From a bacterium (GTDB lineage Bacteria; Auribacterota; UBA3054; JAAYZF01), in NCBI GenBank assembly GCA_012514975.1, contig JAAYZF010000477.1, positions 1 through 36,199 of the forward strand: a DNA stretch of 36,199 nucleotides, written 5' to 3'. The number at the start of each line of letters is the position of its first letter. Position 1 is the stretch's first letter. A program made the translations under genes and the position numbers. The notes beneath the pieces were generated by a model. That model searched no databases. It was not told the origin of the DNA and saw only the letters and a program-made list of their open reading frames with translations. Positions 16,868 through 27,196 of this stretch are shown piece by piece.

Positions 16868-19645
16868 ATGAATTCTTACGCACGGATCACGCACTGGACG
16901 GCACGCGTGTACGCGCCCCTGTTCATCGTGGTGCAGACGTTCATTGCCAGCCCCGCCGCGTTCGCTGCGACCAACGCGGCGGCCTTGCCGCTCGCAGACG
17001 CTTCCGCGCAGCCCGCCGCGCCGCCGGCCACTGGCACGCCTTCGGCCGCCGGCCCCGGTTCCGCCGCCATCCAGCCGTTGCAGCCAGTGGCACAGCTCGT
17101 GGGCACAAACACCGTGCTCATCACCGACGGCGGCGCATCCACCACGCTCTACGCCACCGCCATCGGCGCTGACGCTTCTTCGACCAACCCGCCGCTGATG
17201 TACCTCCAGTTCGAGGGTGTCGACATCCGCACCATCCTCCTCTATCTCAGCGACATCACGGGCGACCGCATCCTGCCCGACAGGCAGTTGCGCGGCGATG
17301 TCACCCTCATCAACCCGCGGCCCGTCACGCCGGACGAGGCAAAGCAGATCATCTTCTCCATTCTCGAGATGGAAGGCTTCACCATCGTCCGCCATCCCGA
17401 TCTGATCAAGATCGTCCGCTCGGGCGATGCGAAGACGCGCCCCATTCCCACGCTGCAGCCGCCAAGGGATGTATCGAGGATGGATACCGAGGACCTTATC
17501 CGCGCCCAGGTGATCTATCCCCAGCACATCCTCGCGAAGGACGTCGAGAAGTTTCTCAGGCCGCTGCTCACCAAGGGCGCCGGCGAGATCATCATCAACG
17601 AGCCCACCGGCGCGGTCATCATCATCGACACGGGCGCGAACATCAAGCGCCTGATGGAAATCCTCGAGATCATCGACCAGGTCATCGAGGGAGGCGAGAT
17701 CGACATCCGCATCGTTCCGCTCACCTATGCCGACGAGACGGAGATGCAGTCGCTGCTGCAAAGCATCTTCACCGCGCCGATCTTCCAGGAGCCGAGCGTG
17801 CAGAAAGTGACGGTCGGCTCCGCGCCCGGCGCCGCGCCTGCCGCGCCTGCGCCCGCCCGCAGCGCCGCGCCTGCGTCAGGCCAGTCGTCCGCGGAGCTCG
17901 ACATCGGCAAGATCGCCATGAAGGCCTCGTTCCTCGCTGAAACGCGGACGCACTCGCTGATCGTCATCGCCGCCCGGCGCAACTTCTCGCTCATTCTCCG
18001 CCTGATCAGCGATCTCGACATGCCGACGACGGAAAAAGAGGACATGGTCCACATCTATCCGCTGCAGCACTCGAAGGCGGAGGAGATCACCCAGACCCTC
18101 AACGACATCTTCTCCGGCCAGGGCGCCACCACGACGAGCGGGGGCACGACCTCATCCATCCGCAGCCGCTACGAGCAGAGCAGGCAGGCGACGCAATACG
18201 GCTCGTCGCGCTCGTATCTCGGCCGGTCCCAGGCGCCCACGCCGACCACGCAGCGCGGCGGGACGTCATCGCGCGTCCGCGGCGCCGTTCAGGCCGCCGC
18301 CGGCGGCGGCTTGGGCAACCTTGCCGGCAAGGTCTCCGTCCTCTATGACGAGCCGTCAAACTCGCTCATCATCATCACGGCGCGCCGCTACTACGAGAGC
18401 GTCAGGAAACTGGTCGAGCAGCTTGACCGCCGCACGCCCCAGGTGTGGATCGAGGCGCTCATCGTGGACGTCATCCGCGACAAGAACTTCAATCTTGGCG
18501 TGGGCTGGAAGAAGATCATCGACAACGACCAGATATTCGGCGGCAACAGCTCCGGCCGCAGCCTCGTCCAGGCGCTCGACACCACGCTCGGCCCCGCGTT
18601 CAATGAATCAACCGGGATGATCCCGCCCGCCAACACGCGCGGCATCTCGTATGCGTACGGCAAGTTCGACAAATACGGGCGGTTCGACCCGTATTTCACG
18701 CTCCAGACGGCCGAGGGCGTCAGCGACATCAACGTGCTCTCCACGCCCAGCGTCCTGGCGTCCAACAACAAGGAAGCCACGATCTCCGTCGGCCGCCAGA
18801 TCCCGATCTCGCGCTACAGCACCGGGCCGGACAGCACGGTGAACAACTACTCGTGGGAGTACACGGACGTCAACATCGAGCTCGATGTCACCCCGCGCAT
18901 CAACCGTCACCGCGAAGTCGCCCTCGAAGTCAAGGTCACCGTCCGCGAGGAAGGCGGCAAGCCCGACGGCTCGACCGACCCGACGGTGCCGCCGATCATC
19001 CTTGACCGCAATGCGCTCACCGAGGTGGTCGTGCAGGACCGCCAGACGCTCGTCATCGGCGGCCTGATCAAGGACGACCTGAACTACTCGGTGGACAAGA
19101 TTCCGCTCCTCGGCGACATTCCCGTCCTCAAGCACGCGTTCCGCACGTTCACCCAGACGCGGACCAAGCAGGAGCTGCTCGTGTTCATCACGCCCTATGT
19201 CGTCACCCTGGAAGTCGAGGGTGACAATCTCACGTCCGACATGCGCGACAAGTACCGCGGCGCCGACAGCTACGTTCTCAGCAGCGAGCGCGACGCACTG
19301 TACGATGACGTGAACCGCGAACGGCGCAAGATCACCATCTACGACGACTGGCGCGAGTTCGAGAAGCACGTCGAGGATGCCGAGACCTACTTCCGCCCGC
19401 CCAAGGGCTCCTACGGCACTCCCCCTTCACAGATGAAGCGTACGTATTACGCGCCGCCGGAAACGCGGCCGCATGTCACGCCCTACGAAGGCGAGCTCGA
19501 GCTCGACTTCAACGAGGACGTCATGCCCTCGCAGCCGGCGCCTCAGAAGAGCGCTCCGACGAACACGACGCAAAGCGCGGGCGCGGTGATGCCTTCCGTG
19601 CTTGCGCGCGAGCAGTACCTGATGCAGAACAGCGAAGACTTGTGA
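16868..19645 (+). CDS. Secretin (GspD/PilQ superfamily) with C-terminal extension
   Basis: Signal peptide, repeated N-domains, secretin core (VLASNNKEATISVGRQIPISRYS; VIGGLIKDDLNYSVDKIPLLGDIPVLKHAFRTFTQTRTKQELLVFITPYVV). Confidence 0.92.
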   Translation: MNSYARITHWTARVYAPLFIVVQTFIASPAAFAATNAAALPLADASAQPAAPPATGTPSAAGPGSAAIQPLQPVAQLVGTNTVLITDGGASTTLYATAIGADASSTNPPLMYLQFEGVDIRTILLYLSDITGDRILPDRQLRGDVTLINPRPVTPDEAKQIIFSILEMEGFTIVRHPDLIKIVRSGDAKTRPIPTLQPPRDVSRMDTEDLIRAQVIYPQHILAKDVEKFLRPLLTKGAGEIIINEPTGAVIIIDTGANIKRLMEILEIIDQVIEGGEIDIRIVPLTYADETEMQSLLQSIFTAPIFQEPSVQKVTVGSAPGAAPAAPAPARSAAPASGQSSAELDIGKIAMKASFLAETRTHSLIVIAARRNFSLILRLISDLDMPTTEKEDMVHIYPLQHSKAEEITQTLNDIFSGQGATTTSGGTTSSIRSRYEQSRQATQYGSSRSYLGRSQAPTPTTQRGGTSSRVRGAVQAAAGGGLGNLAGKVSVLYDEPSNSLIIITARRYYESVRKLVEQLDRRTPQVWIEALIVDVIRDKNFNLGVGWKKIIDNDQIFGGNSSGRSLVQALDTTLGPAFNESTGMIPPANTRGISYAYGKFDKYGRFDPYFTLQTAEGVSDINVLSTPSVLASNNKEATISVGRQIPISRYSTGPDSTVNNYSWEYTDVNIELDVTPRINRHREVALEVKVTVREEGGKPDGSTDPTVPPIILDRNALTEVVVQDRQTLVIGGLIKDDLNYSVDKIPLLGDIPVLKHAFRTFTQTRTKQELLVFITPYVVTLEVEGDNLTSDMRDKYRGADSYVLSSERDALYDDVNRERRKITIYDDWREFEKHVEDAETYFRPPKGSYGTPPSQMKRTYYAPPETRPHVTPYEGELELDFNEDVMPSQPAPQKSAPTNTTQSAGAVMPSVLAREQYLMQNSEDL

Positions 19646-19700
19646 CCTCCGGCCGCGCGGCGCGCGCACCCCGTGTGCCGGCGTTCACGCAGGACGCACC

Positions 19701-20660
19701 GTGAAGATCGACCTCGAGAAAGAACTGATGGCAGGCGGCTTCCCGCCGCGGCGCTCGTTCTGGCTGCCGGCAATCGCCGGCCTGTGCTTCGTGAACCTCC
19801 TGCTCGCCGCCGTCGCGCTGCACGTCAGCGTCCGCACGGCGCACCGGCAGCCGCCGGAGCTGCCGTTCGTTGCTGACACGAACGTGATCCTCACCGTGCC
19901 GATGACCCAGCGGATTTCGTCGCTCGAACGTTCCGTGCGCGACCTGCGCGCCTCGATGAAACAGTCGCAGAAGGAAATCCGCGTCGCCACCGCCGAACAG
20001 GCCGTCGAGAAGAAACGCGAACGCATGGGCGACCGCGCCATCAGGAAGTCTGCCGACATCGTCACGGCGCCCGCGCCCGCGCCCGTTGCCCGCCGTTCGC
20101 CCGCGGAGGTCGTCGCGCTCTCCCAGGAACAGAAACTCGCGCTCGACCAGATGGTCGACGAAGACGACTCCGGCGCCCAGGTCCGCTCGTTCCTCGCCAG
20201 CCTGACCAACGCCGCCGTGCAGAACGCCTGCATCGAATACCTTATGGCCAAGGGCGACCAATGGCTCACCGCCGCGACCCAGCTCCCCGCGGATGCCACG
20301 GACGATGCGGAAGTGTATCTCGACAACGCCGAATACTTCTACGATGTCGTCAGCGGCGTCGTCAACGATACCGCCGTCATCGCCTACATCGCCACCAAGC
20401 GCAACGCCATACAGCTCGCACGCCAGCAGCGCGCCATGGTCGCCGCGCAGCAGGAGCAGGCTGCCCTGCAGGAGGAGACCAAGGCCGAGCTCGAAGAAAG
20501 GTTCACCCCGCGCGAAACCGCGCAGGAAGCGTTCGAACGCATGCGGCGCGACCGCCGCCGCACCATCTTCGATTACCCGTCATCCGGCACCGTCAGGCCC
20601 TACCAGACGGATTGGGACCCCGATCCGCGCGTCCGCGAAGAGCGGGGCCTGGAACACTAA
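19701..20660 (+). CDS. Hypothetical single-TM, coiled-coil-rich protein adjacent to secretin
   Basis: 319 aa; N-terminal TM (FWLPAIAGLCFVNLLLAAVALHV), charged helical regions; no family recognised. Confidence 0.75.
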   Translation: MKIDLEKELMAGGFPPRRSFWLPAIAGLCFVNLLLAAVALHVSVRTAHRQPPELPFVADTNVILTVPMTQRISSLERSVRDLRASMKQSQKEIRVATAEQAVEKKRERMGDRAIRKSADIVTAPAPAPVARRSPAEVVALSQEQKLALDQMVDEDDSGAQVRSFLASLTNAAVQNACIEYLMAKGDQWLTAATQLPADATDDAEVYLDNAEYFYDVVSGVVNDTAVIAYIATKRNAIQLARQQRAMVAAQQEQAALQEETKAELEERFTPRETAQEAFERMRRDRRRTIFDYPSSGTVRPYQTDWDPDPRVREERGLEH

Positions 20661-20733
20661 CCGCCCGGCGGGACAGCGCCGCGATGCGCTGACCAGCGTT
20701 CATCCACGACCCCGGCTTTGCACCCGACACCGT

Positions 20734-22212
20734 ATGCCCACACGACCGCGCCGCACACAACGCTCCTCCGCCGGCATTGACGCCGCCGGACGGTACGACC
20801 ACATCCTTGCCGAGCGCTATGCCAGCGCGCGCATGGCCGCGCTCTTTTCGCCTGTCGAGCGGTTCCGCCTCTGGCGCAGGCTCTGGGTCGCCCTCGCGGA
20901 AGCCGAGCGCGCGCTCGGCCTGCCGATCTCCCAGGCTCAGATCGCCGAGCTCAAACGCTTCGTGGATGACATCAATCTCGATGACGCGCGCCGCATCGAG
21001 CGCGAAGTGCGCCACGACGTCATGGCCCACGTCAAAGCCTACGGTCTCCAGGCCCGGCGCGCAGCCGGCATCATCCACCTCGGCGCCACAAGCTGCTACG
21101 TCACCGACAATGCCGACCTGCTCATCTACCGCAGCGCCCTCGAGTTGATCAGCGACCGGCTCATCGAGGCTGTCAGGCCTCTCGCCGCGTTTGCCTTCCG
21201 CGAGCGCCGCCGCCCGGCATTGGGCTACACCCATCTCCAGCCCGCCCAGCTCACCACCGTCGGCAAACGCGCCTGCCTCTGGGTGCAGGACCTGTTGCGC
21301 GATTTCGAGCAGCTTCATTTCTGCATCAGGCGCCTGAAGTTCCTCGGCGTCAAAGGCGCCACAGGCACCCAGGCCAGCTTCCTCGCCCTGTTCAACGGAG
21401 ACCACCGCAAGGTCGTCAGCCTCGAACAGCGTGTCGCCCGCGCGTTCGGTTTTGACGACTGCTTCCCCATCGCCGGCCAGACCTACACGCGGAAGGTCGA
21501 TGCCGACATCCTCTCGTGCCTCGACGCGATCGCTGTGAGCGCGCACAAGATGACCAACGACATCCGCTACCTCCAGAGCGTTGGCGAGCTCGAAGAGCCC
21601 TTCTCGGAGAAGCAGATCGGCTCGTCCGCCATGGCCTACAAACGCAATCCCATGCGCTCCGAGCGCGCCGCCTCGCTCGCCCGGTTCATCATCTCCGTCA
21701 GCACATCGCCCCAGATGACCGCCGCGAGCCAGTTCCTCGAACGCACGCTCGACGACTCGGCCAACCGCCGCCTCGTCATGCCCGAGGCGTTCCTGGCGGC
21801 GGACGCCATTCTGATCCTGCTGCGCAACATCGCCGCCGGCCTCGTCGTCTATCCCAGCGTCATCGAGCGCCGTGTCAGCGACGCGCTGCCTGTGATGGCG
21901 ACCGAGAACCTGCTCATGCGCGCCGTTGCCTGCGGCGGGGACCGCCAGCAGGTGCACGAACGCATCCGCGTCCATGCCATGGCGGCCATGGCGGGTGTCC
22001 GCGAGGGCCGTGCCAACGACCTGCTCGAACGCATCGCGGGCGACAGGGCCATCGGCCTCTCACGCGCCATGATCGCCAGGGAACTCGCGCCGCGGAAGTT
22101 CGTCGGCCGCGCGCCCGAGCAGGTCGCGGAATTCATCGCGCAGGACGTGCGCCCTCTGCTCCGCCGGTACAAACCATTCTTTCCGGCCGATGATGCGGCC
22201 GTCAAATACTGA
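20734..22212 (+). CDS. purB: Adenylosuccinate lyase
   Basis: HLGATSCYVTDNADL, GYTHLQPAQLTTVGKR, QIGSSAMAYKRNPMRSER signature; start MPTRPRR assumed. Confidence 0.93.
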   Translation: MPTRPRRTQRSSAGIDAAGRYDHILAERYASARMAALFSPVERFRLWRRLWVALAEAERALGLPISQAQIAELKRFVDDINLDDARRIEREVRHDVMAHVKAYGLQARRAAGIIHLGATSCYVTDNADLLIYRSALELISDRLIEAVRPLAAFAFRERRRPALGYTHLQPAQLTTVGKRACLWVQDLLRDFEQLHFCIRRLKFLGVKGATGTQASFLALFNGDHRKVVSLEQRVARAFGFDDCFPIAGQTYTRKVDADILSCLDAIAVSAHKMTNDIRYLQSVGELEEPFSEKQIGSSAMAYKRNPMRSERAASLARFIISVSTSPQMTAASQFLERTLDDSANRRLVMPEAFLAADAILILLRNIAAGLVVYPSVIERRVSDALPVMATENLLMRAVACGGDRQQVHERIRVHAMAAMAGVREGRANDLLERIAGDRAIGLSRAMIARELAPRKFVGRAPEQVAEFIAQDVRPLLRRYKPFFPADDAAVKY

Positions 22213-22660
22213 CGTGGACCTCTACTGGATCAACGGCGTTGCAGGCAGCGAACATCCTCGCTCCCCCGGCGACATCGAGTGGCTCAAGCGCCAGGGCATC
22301 AACGCCATCGTCACACTCAGCGAATATCCCCTGCCCGCCGAATGGACCGCCGGCATGCGTGTGCTGCATTCGCCCGTGCCCGACTTCCACGCGCCAGCAC
22401 TCGCCCAGCTCCACGAAATCGTCCGCTTCCTGGACGAATGCAGAAGCGCGCACTGCACCCCGCTCGTCCATTGCGCCATGGGCCGCGGCAGGACAGGCAC
22501 GGTGCTCGCCGCGTGGCTCATCGCCCACGGCGCACCCGTGCAGCAGGCGCTGCAGGACGTGCGCGCGCAACGCCCCGGCGCCGTCGAAACCGACGAGCAG
22601 GAGAACATGCTCTACGAATTCGCGATTGACTGCCGCACGGGAGAAGCCCCGCCGGCATGA
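22190..22660 (+). CDS. Dual-specificity protein phosphatase family
   Basis: VHCAMGRGRTGT (HCX5R) active site; 156 aa; overlaps purB end by 23 bp. Confidence 0.88.
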   Translation: MMRPSNTDVDLYWINGVAGSEHPRSPGDIEWLKRQGINAIVTLSEYPLPAEWTAGMRVLHSPVPDFHAPALAQLHEIVRFLDECRSAHCTPLVHCAMGRGRTGTVLAAWLIAHGAPVQQALQDVRAQRPGAVETDEQENMLYEFAIDCRTGEAPPA

Positions 22661-22715
22661 CTGTCCACGCGCGCGCATGCTGCCGGGATCTGCACGTGTG
22701 TTCGCACGCGCTACA

Positions 22716-25700
22716 CTAGAGCCGCCCGCCGAACTGGAGTGTCAGCTCCATGACCTCGCTTTCATGGTGGATTTCCAGCATGATGGAACGCGCGTCCTCA
22801 AGGTAGTACCAGTGCGTCCTGTTAGCAAGCGAGCGGAGTTGCGGCACAGGGTTGCCGTTCAGCTCGAAGCTGATCGCGCGGGGCGACAGGGGAAACAGCA
22901 CACGCGAGGTCCGGTGGGGGAAAAACGCCACGGTCAGCTTCGCCTCGTCCCGCAGCTTGTCCTTGGCGATGCGTGCATCGGCAGGCGTAACGGCGTAGAC
23001 GCGCGTCCGGTCGATCAATGTGAACGACTGGCATGAAAGGCGCGGCGGACACCCGCGGTCCCGCAGCCTGTTAAGCCACACCCCGTCCGGGAACAGCAGG
23101 CCTCCCACACGTGCGCCACCATCACATGCGAGTCCGGCGGGCATCATCCCGCCCACATTCGCTCCGCGGTACACGTCGTACGCCGCCTGCACAATCGTGC
23201 GCGGGTACCGGAGCCACTGTTCCGGCGTTTCGCCCGCGTTGAACAGCTCGCGCAGCGCGTCCGCGTACAGAAGCGTCATCTCAGGCGACACGGCGTCTGC
23301 AAGCGGCGAGACGGCGGCGGGAACGCCGAACCGCGCACTGGCGAGCTCGCACACCTCCGTGCCCCTCATGCCGAAAAACGCCTGGCCGGCGTGCGCCCAG
23401 CGCCACGCTTCGCGGAAATACCGCTCGTCGCCCGTCAGCCGGAAGGCCAGCACATTCGCCTCGATCAACTCGGCGCACGCGTCAATGCTGCTCGCGGTCG
23501 GCCCCGCCGTGTCATCGGCGGGAGTGCGCAGCCCGCGCGCAGCGTCAAGCAGGTCGCATGCGGCAGCCACGCCGCTCCTGTTGCCGCAGACCGCGGCCGC
23601 AAGAAGCAGCCGGGCGGCTGCCGCGCCGCATGCGCGTGCCGCGGGCGCCGCGGCACCGCCGTCCACGCCCATGCGCCTGGTCAGCTCCTTTGCCTCCGCG
23701 CACAGCCGGTCCTGCGCTGCCGCGCCGGCCGCGTACAGCGTTTCAGCCTCGTCGTCCAGCATGAAGAGCGCGGCAGCGGCCATCCCATGCTGCAGCGCGC
23801 ATGTGAGCACCTCGTCCACCGGGAGCGCATCGAGCGCATTCGTCAGCGTTGACAGCCATGTGCCGAGCCGGTTCCTCCGCTCGTACTCCGTCTCGCGCGC
23901 CGCTTCCATCCACAACATTGCCGCGCGGGCAGCAGTGTGGTCTCCTGCGTGCAGGGACTCGGCGACGTCGTTCGAGCCTGAGTAGGTCTCCGCGAGCGCG
24001 CTGTCCACGAGCGCTGAGACTTCCGCCTGCTCGGCCTGCAACACGATGCGCCCCGGCGCCCCGCGCGCCGGCTGCGGGAACAGCCGCGTCATGTCCGCTT
24101 CGCCCGCCTGCAGCGACAACTCGGCCCGGAGGGTGACGTTGGTTGTCAACGGTGGCGGCACGTGGCGCCGCCCGGCGTCTGCGTCCCTGCACAACCGTGC
24201 GCGGAACACGGCGTGCCGGTCCATTACCGCGGGCCGTTCAATCCGCCAGTTGACGGACGGGTTGCTCTCAGGCGGTTCACTGGCCGCCGTCCATGTGAGC
24301 ATGCCGTCCTCGAGCATGCAGCACACGAACGGTGCTATCTGGCCTGCAAGCGGCGCGCGCATGCCGCGCTGCGCAAGCGACAGCCATGGATACTGCAGTG
24401 CTTCTTCCTCCGCCGCGTGCACGCGTCCAAACGCGTAGCGCGGCATCACGATCGCGGTGCGCTCGCTGCACTGCATGACCGCCACCGGGCCGCTCGCGTC
24501 GAGGATAGCGCGGGGCTGGCTGCCCGAGAAGGCCGTTTCCACCACGATACGCCCCGCCGCGGGCGCGTAGGTGAAGCTTTGGTTCATCGTCCACACCGAG
24601 CCGTCTGCGCTCATCTGCATGTCTGACATCTGAACCGTCTGAAGGCTGCCGGACGCCGTGTGCCGTATGCGGGCCGGCTGGAACGAGATCGTCTCACGCC
24701 CTCCGGCGGCGGTTGCACACTTGAGTGATGCAAGCGGCGCGAGCTCGGCGATGTCGGAACAGATCCCGTCGCGCGTGATGCCAAGCTTCACCGTACGAAC
24801 GCCGTCCTCTTCCTGGATGAAGCGCAGCCGCATGGTCCCGCACTGCCAGTCGTAGGCAATCAGCGGCACGCCGCGTCCGCCGCGAATGCGCGTCCACGCA
24901 GTTCCCCACGCGGTGTTCTGGGTGAACACCGTGTCCGCCGCGGCAACCGGAAAGGAAAACGCCACGGCCTGGCCCGTACGCGCAACGGTCACCGTGCCGC
25001 TCAACGTGTCTGCATGCAGATGCGGAAAGACTGTCCAGAGAACTTCCGTGAATCCCCGGCCGGGCATGGGCGGCACGGGCTGCTCGATGAACCGCTGCTC
25101 CGAGACGGCCCCGGTGTTCTCATCGAGCGCCAGCGTCACTGAATCCACCGAATCCGTGCCAGACGCTTCCCAACCCTCGTTGCGAATCTCCGCCGCCAGG
25201 TGCGCTGCAACGCCGTTCTGCACATGCGGCATGCGGGGCGCAATGCGCGTCACACGCAGATGGGGCGCACAGGCGACTTCCTGCCCGGGCTGCCATGGTC
25301 CGGCACCGCCGTCCGCGACGCCGGCAAGGCGCCACGCGCGTGCTCCTTCGCGCCCCGTGCCGAACACCAGGCGCGCGCGTGTGGCGTTCGTGTCGTCGAT
25401 TGTACGGATAAGCGCCGGCAGCACCCATTCCACCCCCGCCGCACCGGCAGTCGCGCAGTACGTAACGCTCCAGGCAATATCCGTCACCACGCCGATGCCG
25501 GCAGGCACCGCGGCACGCCAGTACAGGAGGTTGGTCGACGGTGTCCCGTCATAGACGGCCATGCCGTTCACCGCCACCCGCGCCACTACGCCCGAATGCC
25601 CGCCGCCGGTCAGCGCCCACGCGCCAATGCATTCGACCGCGCCGTCACCCGGGTCAGGCCCGTCGGGAAGCGCGAGGCGGGCCTGCGCAAATGCCGCCAC

Positions 25701-25913
25701 GGGCGAGGCGCCGAGTGCGAGGTGCAATGATGGCAACGGCACACCGCATACGTCGCGCCACGACGGCGTCAGCGTCGCATTCCTGCTCACCGAGAATGCT
25801 TCGGCACGCGCCGCCAGGTCTGCCTGCACATGCACGGCAGGCATCGCGTGCCCGCCAGACACGCTGAACGCGATGCATGCGAACACCGCCGCCCGTACCC
25901 GGTTCAATGCCAT
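22716..25913 (-). CDS. Large secreted protein of unknown function
   Basis: 1065 aa; signal-peptide-like N-terminus, beta-rich N-terminal half and helical C-terminal region (ELIEANVLAFRLTGDERYFREAWRWA); SD overlaps the argD stop codon. Confidence 0.85.
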   Translation of the reverse strand: MALNRVRAAVFACIAFSVSGGHAMPAVHVQADLAARAEAFSVSRNATLTPSWRDVCGVPLPSLHLALGASPVAAFAQARLALPDGPDPGDGAVECIGAWALTGGGHSGVVARVAVNGMAVYDGTPSTNLLYWRAAVPAGIGVVTDIAWSVTYCATAGAAGVEWVLPALIRTIDDTNATRARLVFGTGREGARAWRLAGVADGGAGPWQPGQEVACAPHLRVTRIAPRMPHVQNGVAAHLAAEIRNEGWEASGTDSVDSVTLALDENTGAVSEQRFIEQPVPPMPGRGFTEVLWTVFPHLHADTLSGTVTVARTGQAVAFSFPVAAADTVFTQNTAWGTAWTRIRGGRGVPLIAYDWQCGTMRLRFIQEEDGVRTVKLGITRDGICSDIAELAPLASLKCATAAGGRETISFQPARIRHTASGSLQTVQMSDMQMSADGSVWTMNQSFTYAPAAGRIVVETAFSGSQPRAILDASGPVAVMQCSERTAIVMPRYAFGRVHAAEEEALQYPWLSLAQRGMRAPLAGQIAPFVCCMLEDGMLTWTAASEPPESNPSVNWRIERPAVMDRHAVFRARLCRDADAGRRHVPPPLTTNVTLRAELSLQAGEADMTRLFPQPARGAPGRIVLQAEQAEVSALVDSALAETYSGSNDVAESLHAGDHTAARAAMLWMEAARETEYERRNRLGTWLSTLTNALDALPVDEVLTCALQHGMAAAALFMLDDEAETLYAAGAAAQDRLCAEAKELTRRMGVDGGAAAPAARACGAAAARLLLAAAVCGNRSGVAAACDLLDAARGLRTPADDTAGPTASSIDACAELIEANVLAFRLTGDERYFREAWRWAHAGQAFFGMRGTEVCELASARFGVPAAVSPLADAVSPEMTLLYADALRELFNAGETPEQWLRYPRTIVQAAYDVYRGANVGGMMPAGLACDGGARVGGLLFPDGVWLNRLRDRGCPPRLSCQSFTLIDRTRVYAVTPADARIAKDKLRDEAKLTVAFFPHRTSRVLFPLSPRAISFELNGNPVPQLRSLANRTHWYYLEDARSIMLEIHHESEVMELTLQFGGRL

Positions 25914-25922
25914 TCGTCACTC

Positions 25923-27107
25923 CTAGAGCGCTCTAAGCCCTCGCTCGACCGCCGCGAAGGCCTTGTCTGTTTCATCCCGCGTCACGAAGATCGACGTGAG
26001 GAACCGCAGGACATGCTCGTGCGTGCAGTTGACGAGCACATGCTCTTCGAGGCATGCGTCGACCACGGCCTGGCCCGGCTTGTCCAGCTCGATGCCGAAC
26101 ATGGCGCCCGCGCCGCGTATCTCCCTGATCACATTGAATCTCGCCTGAAGCGCCTTTGCCCGCTCGCGGAACATCGCCTGTACCTCGTTGGCGCGCGTGA
26201 GTCCCTGTTCCTCATCAATCACCTTGATGACTGCCAGCCCCGCCGCGCATACAAGCGGATTGCCGCCGTACGTCGAGGCGTGCGTGCCCGGCTGCAGCAC
26301 GTCGGCAACCTTTGTCGCGGCGACAAACGCGCCGACAGGCACCCCGCCGCCCAGCGCCTTGGCCAGCGTCATCACGTCCGGCTGCACACCTGCCCACTGG
26401 AAGCCGAACCAGTGGCCCGTACGCGCCACGCCCGTCTGCACCTCGTCGAAGATCAGCAGACAGTCCCGCTCGTCGCAGAGTGTGCGCAGGGCCTGCAGGT
26501 AGCCCGCCGGCGGCACGTTCACCCCGCCTTCGCCCTGGATCGGCTCCACCATCACCGCGCACGTCTCGCTGTCCATGGCCGCCTTCACCGCCTCGGTGTC
26601 GCCAAAGGGCACATACGTGAACCCGGGCAGCATCGGCTCGAACCCCCTGTGATACTTCGCCTGCGCCGTGGCAGACAGCGCGCCGAAGGTACGGCCGTGA
26701 AACGAGTTCTCCATCGTGATGAACTTCCACTTTCCCTTGCCCGATCCCCATTTCCGCGCAAGCTTCAGCGCTCCCTCGTTCGCCTCGGCGCCCGAGTTGC
26801 CAAAGAACACCTTGCCCGGAAATGAACGCTTGACAATCTCCGCGGCCAGTTGCGCCTGCAGCGGGTTGTAGAAGTTGTTCGGCGTGTGCAGCAGTCTGCC
26901 CGCCTGGTCGCGGATCGCGGCAACGACCGTGGGATGGCAATGCCCCACCAGGTTCACGCCCCAGCCGGGATACATGTCAAGATACTTCCCGCCTCCCTCG
27001 CTCTGCAACCACGCGCCCGCGCCGCGCACGAACGCAACCGGCAGCCTGCCGTATGAAGGCACAACGTATGAATCGTAGTCGCTTTTTGTCTGCGTTGAAA
27101 CACTCAT
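25923..27107 (-). CDS. argD: Acetylornithine aminotransferase
   Basis: YLDMYPGWGVNLVGHCHP, NSGAEANEGALKLARKWG, MVEPIQGEGGVNVPP, LIFDEVQTGVARTG, TLAKALGGGVPVGAFV. Confidence 0.94.
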   Translation of the reverse strand: MSVSTQTKSDYDSYVVPSYGRLPVAFVRGAGAWLQSEGGGKYLDMYPGWGVNLVGHCHPTVVAAIRDQAGRLLHTPNNFYNPLQAQLAAEIVKRSFPGKVFFGNSGAEANEGALKLARKWGSGKGKWKFITMENSFHGRTFGALSATAQAKYHRGFEPMLPGFTYVPFGDTEAVKAAMDSETCAVMVEPIQGEGGVNVPPAGYLQALRTLCDERDCLLIFDEVQTGVARTGHWFGFQWAGVQPDVMTLAKALGGGVPVGAFVAATKVADVLQPGTHASTYGGNPLVCAAGLAVIKVIDEEQGLTRANEVQAMFRERAKALQARFNVIREIRGAGAMFGIELDKPGQAVVDACLEEHVLVNCTHEHVLRFLTSIFVTRDETDKAFAAVERGLRAL

Positions 27108-27131
27108 GTCAGTTGCTCTGCAATCGCGCTG

Positions 27132-27159
27132 TTAGTCGTTAGTTGCTGGTCGTTGGTCG
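27132..27159. repeat. 7-bp-periodic micro-array, 4 units
   Basis: TTAGTCG TTAGTTG CTGGTCG TTGGTCG, between argB and argD. Confidence 0.85.
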
Positions 27160-27196
27160 TCCCCGGCAGTTCCAGCTGCGTACCGGTCACTGAATA

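Noticed and set aside
20593-21975. 460-aa minus-strand ORF
   Set aside because: Antisense shadow of purB.
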